Assembly: GCA_001775965.1 (NCBI GenBank)
Contig: MEZG01000068.1
Coordinates: forward strand, 1 to 41,533
Source of the DNA: Candidatus Bathyarchaeota archaeon RBG_13_60_20
GTDB taxonomy: Archaea; Thermoproteota; Bathyarchaeia; TCS64
Length of the DNA: 41,533 nt
Reading direction: 5' to 3'
In this document: positions 9,437 through 18,654 of the stretch, one piece after another
Layout: every line of letters starts with the position of its first letter
How positions within the stretch are numbered: the first letter of the stretch is position 1
The notes under the pieces: generated by a model
Databases searched by the model: none
Seen by the model: only the letters and a program-made list of their open reading frames with translations
What the model was told of the DNA's origin: nothing
Program-made: the position numbers and the translations under genes

Positions 9437-10017
9437 GCCTTCTGCCGCTCCTTCAGGTACCTGTCGAGACGCTTCACGGTCTTGCGGAGGGCCTTGAGGC
9501 CCACCTCATCCATCTTTAGGCCTTCCAGGGAATCCTTGGACCATAGGGATGCTCCCAGGTTGGCCCCGAAGAAGCCTCCGCTCAGGGCCTGGGCCCCGTT
9601 CAGCGTGAGGAAGGCTATGATCTGCTGTATGGCCAGCTCCTGGCCCCCCGACCTGTCCCCGCCGACCGCGATGGCCACGCCGGGCTTGTCCCTGAAGGCG
9701 TCCCTGTTCCTGGCCAGCAGGGCCCTCGACCTGTCCATAACCGCCTTCAGCTGCGCGCTCACCCCGCCGTTGTACACAGGAGTCGCGAAGACGTAGGCCT
9801 CGGCCTCCTCAATGAGCGGGTAGAGCCCCTGGACGTCATCCTGGACGGCACAGCCCTCGCCTCCGAGGCAGAGGTCGCAGTGGGTGCAGAAGCCTATTCG
9901 TTTCCCCCTGACGCCCCAGAACACCGTCTCGTTACCCTCACCTAGCGCCCTCAAAGCCTCCCTGAGGGCGTGCTCCGTGGCCTGCTGCCTGGGGCTGCCG
10001 CAGACGCCCAGAATCAT
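9433..10017 (-). CDS. Iron-sulfur flavoprotein / NADPH-dependent FMN reductase family
   Basis: MILGVCGSPRQQATEHALREAL, CTHCDLCLGGEGCAVQDD, FATPVYNGGVSAQLKAVMDR; ATG at 10017 chosen instead of the 10464 track start. Confidence 0.87.
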   Translation of the reverse strand: MILGVCGSPRQQATEHALREALRALGEGNETVFWGVRGKRIGFCTHCDLCLGGEGCAVQDDVQGLYPLIEEAEAYVFATPVYNGGVSAQLKAVMDRSRALLARNRDAFRDKPGVAIAVGGDRSGGQELAIQQIIAFLTLNGAQALSGGFFGANLGASLWSKDSLEGLKMDEVGLKALRKTVKRLDRYLKERQKA

Positions 10018-10026
10018 GAGGCTGAT

Positions 10027-10058
10027 CTGGGGGCCCGAAGCTTTAATGCTTGCCCCAG
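10027..10058. repeat. Strong imperfect hairpin CTGGGG(G)C-CCG-AAGC-TTTAAT-GCTT-GCCCCAG
   Basis: Read directly; 7 bp (one bulged G) + 4 bp stem, loop TTTAAT, 10-41 nt upstream of the Fe-S flavoprotein start. Confidence 0.65.
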
Positions 10059-10108
10059 TCCTCATCAACTGTTTTAAACCATAATGCACCAATGCATATG
10101 ATTCGCGC

Positions 10109-11941
10109 TTGACCGTCAGGGTTCTTATCAACCCCACCAACAGGGAGCTTGAAGCCGAGGTAGGCGACATCCTTCTGGATAGGATGCGGGAGGAGGGGGT
10201 GCACATCGAGGCCCTGTGCGGGGGGAAGGGGTTCTGCGGTAAGTGTAGGGTTATCCTTGAGCGTGGGAGGGTGGAGAAGAGGTCTACGACCCCCGACAAG
10301 CTCCTGTCTGAGGAGGAGTTGTCAGCGGGGTACCACCTGGCCTGCATGGTGCGCCTAGTGGAGGACTGCGAATTCACCATACCGGCCGAGAGCAGGGTGG
10401 ACAGCCCCAAGATACTCATGAACGCATCGCTTGAGCTGCCCGAGAGGAGCCCTGCGGCTTCCAAGCACCTCCTCGCCTCGCCAGGTGGGCCGGCGGGGAG
10501 CCCCCTGCTCGCCTATAGACGGCTGAGTCTCAGGGACTACCAGGGGACGGCGCCCAGGGTGTCGGACCAGGTGTACGAGGCCCTGAACAGGATGAGGGAG
10601 GGCGAGGTCACGGTGACGGTGTCGAGGACCAGCGGCTACCCTGAGGTCATCATGGCTGAGCCGGGAGACGCTAGGAACCGCTGCGTCGGGCTGGCCATGG
10701 ACATAGGGACCACGACCATCGTATCCGTGCTGGCCGACCTAAGCACGGGCCGTGTGCTGGGCACAGCCTCCGGGATGAACAAACAGATCACCTACGGGGA
10801 GGACCTGGTGACCAGGGTGGCCGTGGCCAGGAACGAGGAGGGGCTGAGGAAGCTTCAGAGAGCTGCGGTCTCGGCTATCAACGAGGTGCTGGGCCGACTC
10901 TACAGCGACACTGGCCTTTCCCCGGGAGAGGTCGTGGACGTCGCTGTGGGGGGCAACACAGTCATGAACCACCTCTTCGCGGGGCTGGAGTCCGGCTACC
11001 TTGAGATCGCTAACGTAGAGGTTCCCCGCGAACCCATCATAGTGAAGGCGGGCGCCGTGGGACTCGACGTGAACCCCGAGGCGTACGTCTACTGCCTTCC
11101 CAACGTGAGCCGCTACCTAGGCGGCGACGCCGTGGGCGACGTAGTAGCCAGCGGAATGCACAGGTCCGGCGAGATGAGCCTCATGATCGACCTGGGCACC
11201 AACGGCGAGATAGTGTTCGGCAACGACAAGTGGCTTTTCAGTTGTAGCTGCGCCTCGGGTCCCGCCTTCGAGGGCGAGGGCGTCCGCCATGGCATGAGGG
11301 CCGCCGTCGGTGGCATCGACCACGTCTGGATCGACCCAGAGACGAAGGAGGCCCGCTTCTCCACCATAGGGGACGCGCCTGCCAAGGGCATATGTGGCTC
11401 GGGGCTCATCGACCTCGTGGCCGAGCTCTTCAGGGCGGGAGTCATGGACTTCAGTGGTAAGTTCGTGGCGTCAGCCCCGTATGTGAGGGAGGGTAAGTGG
11501 GGTATGGAGTACCTTGTTGTCCCGGCCGAGAGAACCTCCATAGGGAAGGATATCGTCCTGACCCAGGGCGACCTGGACTACGTCATAGACTCCAAGGCGG
11601 CTGCCTGCGGCGCCGTCACGGTGCTCATGAAGAAACTGAGGATCGGCATAAACGACGTGAGGCACGTCTACCTGGCTGGGGCCTTCGGCACCTACACGGA
11701 TATGAGGAACGCGACGACCCTGGGAATATTCCCAAAGTTCCCCAACGCCGAGTACCACCCCATAGGGAACGGCTCCCTGTCAGGCGCCTACGCGACGCTG
11801 GTGTCCGTGGAGAAGAGGAGGGAGGCGGCCGATGTGGCCCGGAAGATGGTTTACGTGGACCTGCTGGTGGACGTGGAGTTCATAGAGGAGTACAGCAAGG
11901 CGCTGTACGTGCCAGGCGCCAAGGAGTACTTCCCCGCCTAG
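10109..11941 (+). CDS. ASKHA-domain reductive activator of corrinoid protein (RACo-like) with N-terminal [2Fe-2S] ferredoxin domain
   Basis: CGGKGFCGKCRV (C-x5-C-x2-C) plus YHLACMVRL; VGLAMDIGTTTIVSVLADLSTG, MIDLGTNGEIVFGNDKWLFSCSCASGPAFEG. Confidence 0.92.
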   Translation: MTVRVLINPTNRELEAEVGDILLDRMREEGVHIEALCGGKGFCGKCRVILERGRVEKRSTTPDKLLSEEELSAGYHLACMVRLVEDCEFTIPAESRVDSPKILMNASLELPERSPAASKHLLASPGGPAGSPLLAYRRLSLRDYQGTAPRVSDQVYEALNRMREGEVTVTVSRTSGYPEVIMAEPGDARNRCVGLAMDIGTTTIVSVLADLSTGRVLGTASGMNKQITYGEDLVTRVAVARNEEGLRKLQRAAVSAINEVLGRLYSDTGLSPGEVVDVAVGGNTVMNHLFAGLESGYLEIANVEVPREPIIVKAGAVGLDVNPEAYVYCLPNVSRYLGGDAVGDVVASGMHRSGEMSLMIDLGTNGEIVFGNDKWLFSCSCASGPAFEGEGVRHGMRAAVGGIDHVWIDPETKEARFSTIGDAPAKGICGSGLIDLVAELFRAGVMDFSGKFVASAPYVREGKWGMEYLVVPAERTSIGKDIVLTQGDLDYVIDSKAAACGAVTVLMKKLRIGINDVRHVYLAGAFGTYTDMRNATTLGIFPKFPNAEYHPIGNGSLSGAYATLVSVEKRREAADVARKMVYVDLLVDVEFIEEYSKALYVPGAKEYFPA

Positions 11942-11976
11942 GCTCGGGCGATCAACTTTAATGGGCTCCGTATGAT

Positions 11977-12786
11977 ATGATCCCCTATCACAGGGCAAGG
12001 GGAAACGTGTTGGTTGAGCACAGAGGAACCATCGTTGTGACTGGGAGGGGCGGAACGGGCAAGACCACGTTCACCGCGCTGATGGCCCGCTACCTCCACG
12101 AGAGGGGCGTAGAGCCGATGCTGCTGGTGGACTCCGACCCGGACGAGAGTCTAGCCGAGATGCTGGGCCTCGACCTGGAGGCCGAGGGGAAGCGGTCCAT
12201 AGCCGATGTCCTTTCCGAGATACTTGAGGAGCGCAAGATGACCAGGATGACTGGGATGACGCCCACGGACAAGATCGAGCCATTCCTGTTCCAGGAGTGC
12301 CTCTACGAGGGGCGGGGCTTTTTCGACTTCATAGGCGTGGGCACCAAGTGGATAGAAGGCTGCTACTGTCTGCCGGACCGGAGCCTGGGCCAGATCATGG
12401 AGATGTGGTCGAGCAACTACGTGTACGTCATCGTGGACAGCCCCGCCGGCGTGGAGCACCTGAACAGGAGGATAACCAAGAAGGTGAAGGATGTGTTCAA
12501 CATCCTAGACCCCAGCAAGAAGAGCTTCGACAACGCGGAGCGCAGCCACAAGATCATGAGGGACGTGGACATAGAGTTCGAGAACTACTACCTTGTGGGT
12601 GGGTACAGGTTCACTGCGACGCTGGAGGCTGAGGCCGCCAGGCAGCCCTACAGGTACCTGGGCAGGGTGGAGAGCGACGAAAGGATAGCCGAGTTCAACT
12701 TCCAGGGTAGGTCCCTGCTGGAGCTGCCGGATGGCTCCCCCGCTTACCAGTCCGTGAAGAGGATCATGGTAAAGGCGGGCTACTAG
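11977..12786 (+). CDS. CooC-family nickel-insertion / CODH-ACS maturation ATPase (paralogue 1)
   Basis: Walker A VVTGRGGTGKTTF, CxC motif EGCYCLPD, VIVDSPAGVEHLNRRITKK; alternative GTG start at 12007 with upstream AAGGGG. Confidence 0.87.
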   Translation: MIPYHRARGNVLVEHRGTIVVTGRGGTGKTTFTALMARYLHERGVEPMLLVDSDPDESLAEMLGLDLEAEGKRSIADVLSEILEERKMTRMTGMTPTDKIEPFLFQECLYEGRGFFDFIGVGTKWIEGCYCLPDRSLGQIMEMWSSNYVYVIVDSPAGVEHLNRRITKKVKDVFNILDPSKKSFDNAERSHKIMRDVDIEFENYYLVGGYRFTATLEAEAARQPYRYLGRVESDERIAEFNFQGRSLLELPDGSPAYQSVKRIMVKAGY

Positions 12787-12797
12787 GAGGCTGGGCT

Positions 12798-13595
12798 GTG
12801 AAGATAGCTGTAGCGGGGAAGGGCGGCGTTGGTAAGACCTTCGTCTCATCCACCCTGTCCAGGCTGCTGGCCAGGGACGGGTATAACGTGCTGGCCGTGG
12901 ATGCTGACCCCAACCTGAACCTGGCCATGGGCCTGGGGGTCCCCTCCGAGGTTGCCAACGGGATCGTGCCGCTCTCCGACAATGAGGCCCTGGTCAAGGA
13001 GAGGACCGGGGTGTCAGCAGAGGAGGCGTACGCGCCCATCTTCAACATGACCCCCAGAGTCAACGACATAGTGGACAGGTTCGGGGTCACTGCGCCCGAC
13101 GGCGTCAAGCTCCTCGTGATGGGAACCGTCAAGGGCGGGGGCACAGGCTGCATGTGCGGCGCAAACGCGCTTCTCCGCGTCCTGCTGCAGCATCTGCTCA
13201 TCCAGCGTGGAGAGGTCCTGGTCATGGACATGGTGGCCGGCTTGGAGCACCTGGGCAGGGGCACGGCCAGGAGGATGGACGCCATGCTGGTGGTCCTGGA
13301 GCCCCGCATGAAGTCGGTGGACACCATCAGGCGCATCATGAGGCTGGCCCAGGAGATAGAGGTCAAGGAGGTGCTCGCCGTAGGCAACAAGGTGGCTAGG
13401 CCCAAGGACAGGGAGTTCATCCAGAGGAACATGGACGAGCTGGATGTGCCCGTGGTGGCCTACATCCCCTACGACGAGGCGGTGACCGACGCCGACATGG
13501 CCGGGGCGCCCACACTGGACTACGCTCCTGACTCAGAGGCCGTCAAGGCTGTCAGCGGCCTCAAGGGCTACCTCCTAGATCGGTACAAGCCGTAG
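12798..13595 (+). CDS. CooC-family nickel-insertion ATPase (paralogue 2)
   Basis: MKIAVAGKGGVGKTFVSS, VDADPNLNLAMGLG, CxC motif GTGCMCGANALLR, DMVAGLEHLGRGTARRMD; SD GGAGG before the GTG start. Confidence 0.93.
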   Translation: MKIAVAGKGGVGKTFVSSTLSRLLARDGYNVLAVDADPNLNLAMGLGVPSEVANGIVPLSDNEALVKERTGVSAEEAYAPIFNMTPRVNDIVDRFGVTAPDGVKLLVMGTVKGGGTGCMCGANALLRVLLQHLLIQRGEVLVMDMVAGLEHLGRGTARRMDAMLVVLEPRMKSVDTIRRIMRLAQEIEVKEVLAVGNKVARPKDREFIQRNMDELDVPVVAYIPYDEAVTDADMAGAPTLDYAPDSEAVKAVSGLKGYLLDRYKP

Positions 13596-13613
13596 CTGAG
13601 CGCCTGGTCCGCC

Positions 13614-14453
13614 GTGAAGGTCAAGGCAGTCGGCATCAGGACGCGTTACTGGAGACCAGGGACCGATTACGTGGCGGAGATCGTGGGCAGGGTCAAGGGC
13701 CGCGTGGAGGACGGTGATGTGCTCGCCGTCAGCGAGAAGGCGGTGTCCACAGCCTCCGGCCTCATCGTGGACGAGGCGACGACGGAGCCCGGCATGGTCG
13801 CGCGGATTCTCGCGGGCCCTTGGACCAGGAGGATATGGGGCGGGCCCCTTGGGAGGATCACATGCCTCAAGGGGCAGACCCTCCTGAACCTGCGCAATTA
13901 TCCACTCCGCGAGGGGGCCGCCCACAAAGAGGTGGCTCTGCGCATCGCGGGCCTCCTTCAGTCGCTGCGCCACTACTCCGAGGGAGGCATAGACGCCAGC
14001 AACCTCCCCTACTCATACGTGAGCCTACCGCTACCCAACGCCGGCGCGGTGGCTGAGAGGATCAGGGACGCGGTGAAGGCCCGCACGGGCAGGGACGTCA
14101 CAGTGGTCATCGTCGACGGCGACACGACCTTCTCATGGAGGGGCCTTCACCTGGCCCCCCGCAAGGTACAGACGCCCGGCCTGGTGCACCTGGGGGGCTT
14201 CCTGGTCTTCGTCATGGGCAGAGCCCTCGGCCTAAGGCAGCGCCAGACCCCTGTGGCCGTATCGGGCGAACCTATGCCCCCGGACACGGCTCTGTGGCTG
14301 GCCAGGCTTCACCACAGGCTTTGCGGCCGCGGGGCCGGCAGGACCGTGTGGAGCATGTCGGCCAGGCTGGAGACCTCGCTGACGGGCGTAACATGGGAGA
14401 TGCTGGAATCTGTGAGGCACTACCCCGTGACCCTCATACGGTTCGTGGACTAG
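13614..14453 (+). CDS. Divergent coenzyme F420-0:L-glutamate ligase (CofE/PF01996)-like protein
   Basis: VEDGDVLAVSEKAVSTASGLIV, GGIDASNLP, IRDAVKARTGRDVTVVIVDGDTTFSWRGLHLAP; diverges from canonical CofE in the DTxGRPWR-like region. Confidence 0.72.
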   Translation: MKVKAVGIRTRYWRPGTDYVAEIVGRVKGRVEDGDVLAVSEKAVSTASGLIVDEATTEPGMVARILAGPWTRRIWGGPLGRITCLKGQTLLNLRNYPLREGAAHKEVALRIAGLLQSLRHYSEGGIDASNLPYSYVSLPLPNAGAVAERIRDAVKARTGRDVTVVIVDGDTTFSWRGLHLAPRKVQTPGLVHLGGFLVFVMGRALGLRQRQTPVAVSGEPMPPDTALWLARLHHRLCGRGAGRTVWSMSARLETSLTGVTWEMLESVRHYPVTLIRFVD

Positions 14454-16012
14454 AACAGGTCCTCGTCCTGCATGTAGGACCGCCCCAGCCGTAGGGCCAG
14501 GGCAGCCTTCTCAAGCTCCCTGCCCAGGTAGGCAGCGTGGTCCAGCTTGGTTACGAGGTTAAGGCGGATGATGGTCTGGTACACCTCCCTGGCGTCCACG
14601 CCCTTGATGATTGTCCCGGGCGCGTCGCTCCCCTGGAGGTAGTGTAGGGCTACTATCTCCCCGGCCTCCCTGTCCACTTGGACCTTGAACCACCCCGCCT
14701 CGTCGGGCCTGAAAACATCCTCGCCGACGGCCTCCGCGACTCGGGCCGATCCATAGAGGCTCCCGTCGTACGCCTCCTCCGTCCACCTCTTCTCCTTGAG
14801 CAGCAGCAGGTCCACGCCCAGGTCCTTGGGCACCGTCCCCTTCGCCTCCGCCAGAAACATCATCTGGGAGGCTCGGACAGCCTCCCGGACGCTGCCCCTC
14901 GCCTTGACGCTGTGCTCCGGGACATGCAGCATGTTGGCCCCGGCCTCCCGGGCAAGAGCCGCCAGGGTGGCGTTGACACCCTGGGAGTCGGCGTCGATGA
15001 GCTCTGTGGCGTTGCCTATGCCGAAGAGGAGCGGCACCCCGGGGCGCAGCTCCTTGAAGCGCCTGTAGCTCTCTAGCGCCACCAGCAGCCCGGGACGCAG
15101 GAGAGGCTCCGCGACTAGGTCGCCTATGACCCTGGTGACGCCCAGCTCCCTGGCCCGCTTGATGTTCTCGTCCAGGGCTCGGACCCTCTCCTGGGGAGTG
15201 CTGGGGAGACGACCCCGATTCATGTCCGTGGGGAGGACCACCACTGCCTGTTCGGTCAAGAGGGGCGCCGTTTCCTCCAGGTTCCCCGCGTCCACGCTTA
15301 GGACCAGGTCCACGCCGGCCTCCGCCGCGGCGCCTATCTCGGCGGGGTCAAGGGTGTCGATGCTCACCGGGAGCCCCGCGGCATCCCTCACGGCGGAGAC
15401 CAGGGGCCCGACGGCTTCGGGCCTCGGATCGCCCGCCAACATCCCTATGTCGATGACGTGGGCGCCCTGCCCCTTGTAGTACTTGGCCCTGTCGGCCACC
15501 TCGGCCAGGCTGAGGAGGGGGGCGCTCACCACCTCGGCTATGACTCTCATGGGCAGCCCGTCGCTGACCGGCAGAACGCGCTCTCCTCCGCCCACCACGA
15601 TGCCACCCCTGGACCTGAATACGCTTTCCCAGTCCGCCTCGGCCCTCTCCAGCTCCCCTAAGGTTCTCCTAGCCGCCTGGTCCCTGATGAGGTCCGATGC
15701 CGGGAGGGTCCTGGACAGCTGGACGCCCGATGACAGGGCCAGGGGTATGTCGGCGAAGTGGACCGGGCCCTTGTAGGTGGGGACCCCCGTGGCCTCCTCC
15801 ACACGCGACACGTCGCCGCTCACCGTCCCAGGCATCAGGATCATGTCATAGCCGTCAAGGTTCATTCGGCTGAGTGCGCTGGCCGCGAAGCCGGGGGTTA
15901 TGAACGAGGCCACGGACACGGGCAGGGCCTTGACGTCCACGCCACCGAGTCCATCCACCGCCCTTCGGACCGCCGCCTCGGCGAGCCTCCCTGTGACGAC
16001 GAGGACCCTCAA
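14450..16012 (-). CDS. Dihydropteroate synthase-like protein (TIGR00284-type archaeal DHPS-related)
   Basis: DHPS-like TIM-barrel segments VIDIGMLAGDPRPEAVGPLV, VSIDTLDPAEIGAAAEAGVDLVLSVDAGN; N-terminal extension MRVLVVTGRLAEAAVRRAVDGL. Confidence 0.85.
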   Translation of the reverse strand: MRVLVVTGRLAEAAVRRAVDGLGGVDVKALPVSVASFITPGFAASALSRMNLDGYDMILMPGTVSGDVSRVEEATGVPTYKGPVHFADIPLALSSGVQLSRTLPASDLIRDQAARRTLGELERAEADWESVFRSRGGIVVGGGERVLPVSDGLPMRVIAEVVSAPLLSLAEVADRAKYYKGQGAHVIDIGMLAGDPRPEAVGPLVSAVRDAAGLPVSIDTLDPAEIGAAAEAGVDLVLSVDAGNLEETAPLLTEQAVVVLPTDMNRGRLPSTPQERVRALDENIKRARELGVTRVIGDLVAEPLLRPGLLVALESYRRFKELRPGVPLLFGIGNATELIDADSQGVNATLAALAREAGANMLHVPEHSVKARGSVREAVRASQMMFLAEAKGTVPKDLGVDLLLLKEKRWTEEAYDGSLYGSARVAEAVGEDVFRPDEAGWFKVQVDREAGEIVALHYLQGSDAPGTIIKGVDAREVYQTIIRLNLVTKLDHAAYLGRELEKAALALRLGRSYMQDEDLF

Positions 16013-16018
16013 ACGTGA

Positions 16019-17071
16019 TCAACCCTCGCGGATGACTGCGCCCACGTTGTCGGCGGCCGCGACGAATGCTTCGCCCCGCCCGTCCTTGTTGAGGAACCGT
16101 TCGAGGGACGCTGCAAGCCTCCCCGCCTGGGCCCGTCCTTCGGCCAGCCCGTAGAGAGCCGGCCCCCATGAGCTCTGGCCAGCGCCAAGGGCCCCCTCCG
16201 CCAGGAGGTAGTTCACCCCCGCCTCGATCCCGGGGTGGCTGTAGACGCCCCCCTGGACCTTGGCCCAGTACGAGCCGAACATAGTGTCCAGCTTGGTCAT
16301 GGCGTCCCCGAACCTCTCTATGTCAGGCTCTATGATGGACGGGATCATCTGGAGGAGCACCAGCCTAGCGACGTCGGCGACGACCTCGGCCGGCGGCGGC
16401 TCCAAGGCCCTGAATGCGGCCTTCTCCTGCTCGCCGCTGACCCCCCTCTTGATGTCCGGGATGCCTATAACGAACAGCCAGTCGTCAGGCACCCTGTGCC
16501 TGAAGACCAGTGGCGGCACGGCATCCCTGCGCGTCAAGGCGTGGCCACCGTCTACAATAAAGCCTCCCCCAAGGAAGGCGTGGACCCCTACCCCTGAGAC
16601 TCTGCTGCGGCCGAAGCGGACGGCGATCTCCTCCGGCTCTAGGCTCAGGTCGTGTAATCGTGCCAGGGCGGTGCCCAGGGCCATGACCAGCTGGGTGCCT
16701 GAGCCGAAGCCCGTGTGCTCGGGTATGTCCTCCACGATCTCCACGTCCACGCCAGAATCGACGCCGCCGTCCCTCAGGAGGGTCTCGACGATGTTCGCGG
16801 CCCTGTCCGACCTGGCGCCCCTGATCCTCGTCTCGCCGCTGTCACTGACCTTCACTGTGAGCCGCGGCCGATCCACGGCGACCCCCACGCTCCCGTGGAT
16901 CCTGCCCAGGTCGCCCCTCATGTCCACTATACCGAACTGCAGCCTCGACGGGGTGGTTATGCTGATCTCTACGCCGTTACCCTCCAGCTTGGTATCATGT
17001 CTTCTAGCTTGTCCACTACCGCGTGCTCGGGGGAGCCCTGTGGCGATACCCGCCTCACGGTCGCCGTGCAC
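16019..17071 (-). CDS. mptG: Beta-ribofuranosylaminobenzene 5'-phosphate synthase (GHMP-like)
   Basis: ISITTPSRLQFGIVDMRGDLGRIHGSVGVAVDRP, EHTGFGSGTQLVMALGTALARLH, GVGVHAFLGGGFIVDGGH. Start uncertain: homology begins ~16970, but no ATG/GTG/TTG sits right there. Confidence 0.9.
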   Translation of the reverse strand: MHGDREAGIATGLPRARGSGQARRHDTKLEGNGVEISITTPSRLQFGIVDMRGDLGRIHGSVGVAVDRPRLTVKVSDSGETRIRGARSDRAANIVETLLRDGGVDSGVDVEIVEDIPEHTGFGSGTQLVMALGTALARLHDLSLEPEEIAVRFGRSRVSGVGVHAFLGGGFIVDGGHALTRRDAVPPLVFRHRVPDDWLFVIGIPDIKRGVSGEQEKAAFRALEPPPAEVVADVARLVLLQMIPSIIEPDIERFGDAMTKLDTMFGSYWAKVQGGVYSHPGIEAGVNYLLAEGALGAGQSSWGPALYGLAEGRAQAGRLAASLERFLNKDGRGEAFVAAADNVGAVIREG

Positions 17072-17616
17072 TCATCTATCTTCCGGATCAGCGCCTCGGC
17101 TTCCCCTCTCCGCCCCTGCTCGCTGAACGCCTTGACTCTCGTCGCGTGTATCACCGCCTCAACGGCCTGGTTCCTCCCCCTGCTGAAGACCGTGGGGTAC
17201 GCCTCGCCCACCGTTATCTTGACTGGCGTGGCGGTGAATAAACCCCTTTCGCCGAGTGTGGATGACTCCTGTTTCACCTCGACGATGATCGTTGAATCCG
17301 CCCCCATCAGCCTCATGTCGGGCTCCACGTGCGGCTGGTCCTCGATCTCGTCCTTAAAGGCCGTGGCTAGGAAGAGCAGGGGATCGAGGGTGGTGTTGAT
17401 GGAAGCCCTGCCTCCTCTCATCAGGTTCGCGTAGGTGGCGCTGGTCCTGTAGGGGCTCAGTCCGAGGTGCCGCCCCATCAGTCTGACGCCCATGGGCGCG
17501 GCGTTGAACGAGCCGTCGCTGTTCACCGTGACCAGTATTGTCTCCACTACGGCGCCCTGGGTGAAGCCCATCTTCGCAAGCGTCCCGATCAGATCAGACA
17601 TATCTGTGGAGGCCAA
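16969..17616 (-). CDS. DUF447 family flavin-binding-like protein, MptG-associated
   Basis: VVETILVTVNSDGSFNAAPMGVRL, RASINTTLDPLLFLATAF; adjacent to mptG. Confidence 0.85.
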   Translation of the reverse strand: MASTDMSDLIGTLAKMGFTQGAVVETILVTVNSDGSFNAAPMGVRLMGRHLGLSPYRTSATYANLMRGGRASINTTLDPLLFLATAFKDEIEDQPHVEPDMRLMGADSTIIVEVKQESSTLGERGLFTATPVKITVGEAYPTVFSRGRNQAVEAVIHATRVKAFSEQGRRGEAEALIRKIDECTATVRRVSPQGSPEHAVVDKLEDMIPSWRVTA

Positions 17617-17655
17617 AGGTGTATACAGTAAAGGCTATGCGGGTTTACTAAAAAA

Positions 17656-18654
17656 TTATGGGGGTTCTAGGGGGATCATGTAGTCGCGGGCTCCACCTAG
17701 AACGACTCTGAGGCGACCATCCGGGCCCCTGACCTTCTCCAGTGTACCCCGTATCTCCACCCTCTCCCCCGCCAAGGCCTGCTCAGTGAACTTGCCCCTG
17801 TAGCTCACGGCCTCGCTCACCTGCCCCAGCCCCTCGGGTTCAACGGGTTCAAGCATGCCTAACTGGTAGCTGCAAGGCGTGAATATGGAGCACGAGGAGT
17901 CCGTGACTCTGGCTCTGAAGACGGCCTCGCCGACGGGGGCTGAGGGGGCGGCATCGGGCTCAGGCCTCAGGAGCCGTATGAAGTAGTCTCTGCCGTCGAC
18001 CCTGCCGTGCAGCACCTTCCTGACCTCTACCTCCGCCAGGGCGTCCAGATCGACGCCCGCCTTGCCCCATCTGCGTAACAGGACCTCCTTGACCGTCTCA
18101 GCGTCGTACGGCTGAACCCAGCCCTTCCTGCTTCTCAGCAGCCTCAGCGCCTTGTAGACTGAGCGGCCTTCGTCCGCCCCGTACACGTTGAGGTCCACGT
18201 CGGAGCCTTCCCGGTTGAGGCCAATGAGAAGCGACCCCGATACGCCGAAGCTCCTTGTGGGCACGCCGCTTCCATTGCTTAGGGCCTCGACCAGCCTCTT
18301 GACCGTCGCCTCAAGGCCGGGCTGAGGCTTCTGGAGAACATGCCCAAGCCTCTCCCTGGGGTCGTACATCCTCTCGATGCGTTTAAGGGGCACGGTCTGC
18401 AGGGTGAGGCCGAGCATAGGCACGTGGTTCAGGTATTGGGGGTGGCGGAGCCTCAGGTACTCGGTGGTCTCGTCGGGGTCGCTCACCCTCCTGTACCTGA
18501 CGCCGTCGAGGACCCTATCGCCCTCCTCATCTGGGATGTAGCGGAGGTAGGCGATGACCATGCTGTCTGGGTGTCTGCTCCCCTTCACAGCGAAGAAGAG
18601 GCCCTCGGCGGTCCTGATGTAGTCGCCCTCGTTGTACTCCTGGAAGCTGATCAT
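17656..18654 (-). CDS. Nucleotidyltransferase (pol beta-like) domain protein with N-terminal and C-terminal extensions, paralogue A
   Basis: GVSGSLLIGLNREGSDVDLNVYG (G-S-x-D-x-D pattern); ATG at 18654 (MISFQEYNEGDY) preferred over the TTG at 18660. Confidence 0.8.
   Translation of the reverse strand: MISFQEYNEGDYIRTAEGLFFAVKGSRHPDSMVIAYLRYIPDEEGDRVLDGVRYRRVSDPDETTEYLRLRHPQYLNHVPMLGLTLQTVPLKRIERMYDPRERLGHVLQKPQPGLEATVKRLVEALSNGSGVPTRSFGVSGSLLIGLNREGSDVDLNVYGADEGRSVYKALRLLRSRKGWVQPYDAETVKEVLLRRWGKAGVDLDALAEVEVRKVLHGRVDGRDYFIRLLRPEPDAAPSAPVGEAVFRARVTDSSCSIFTPCSYQLGMLEPVEPEGLGQVSEAVSYRGKFTEQALAGERVEIRGTLEKVRGPDGRLRVVLGGARDYMIPLEPP

Noticed and set aside
10018-10464. N-terminal extension of the Fe-S flavoprotein ORF over RACo
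   Set aside because: S/R/P-rich shadow translation; flavodoxin-like homology begins exactly at ATG 10017.
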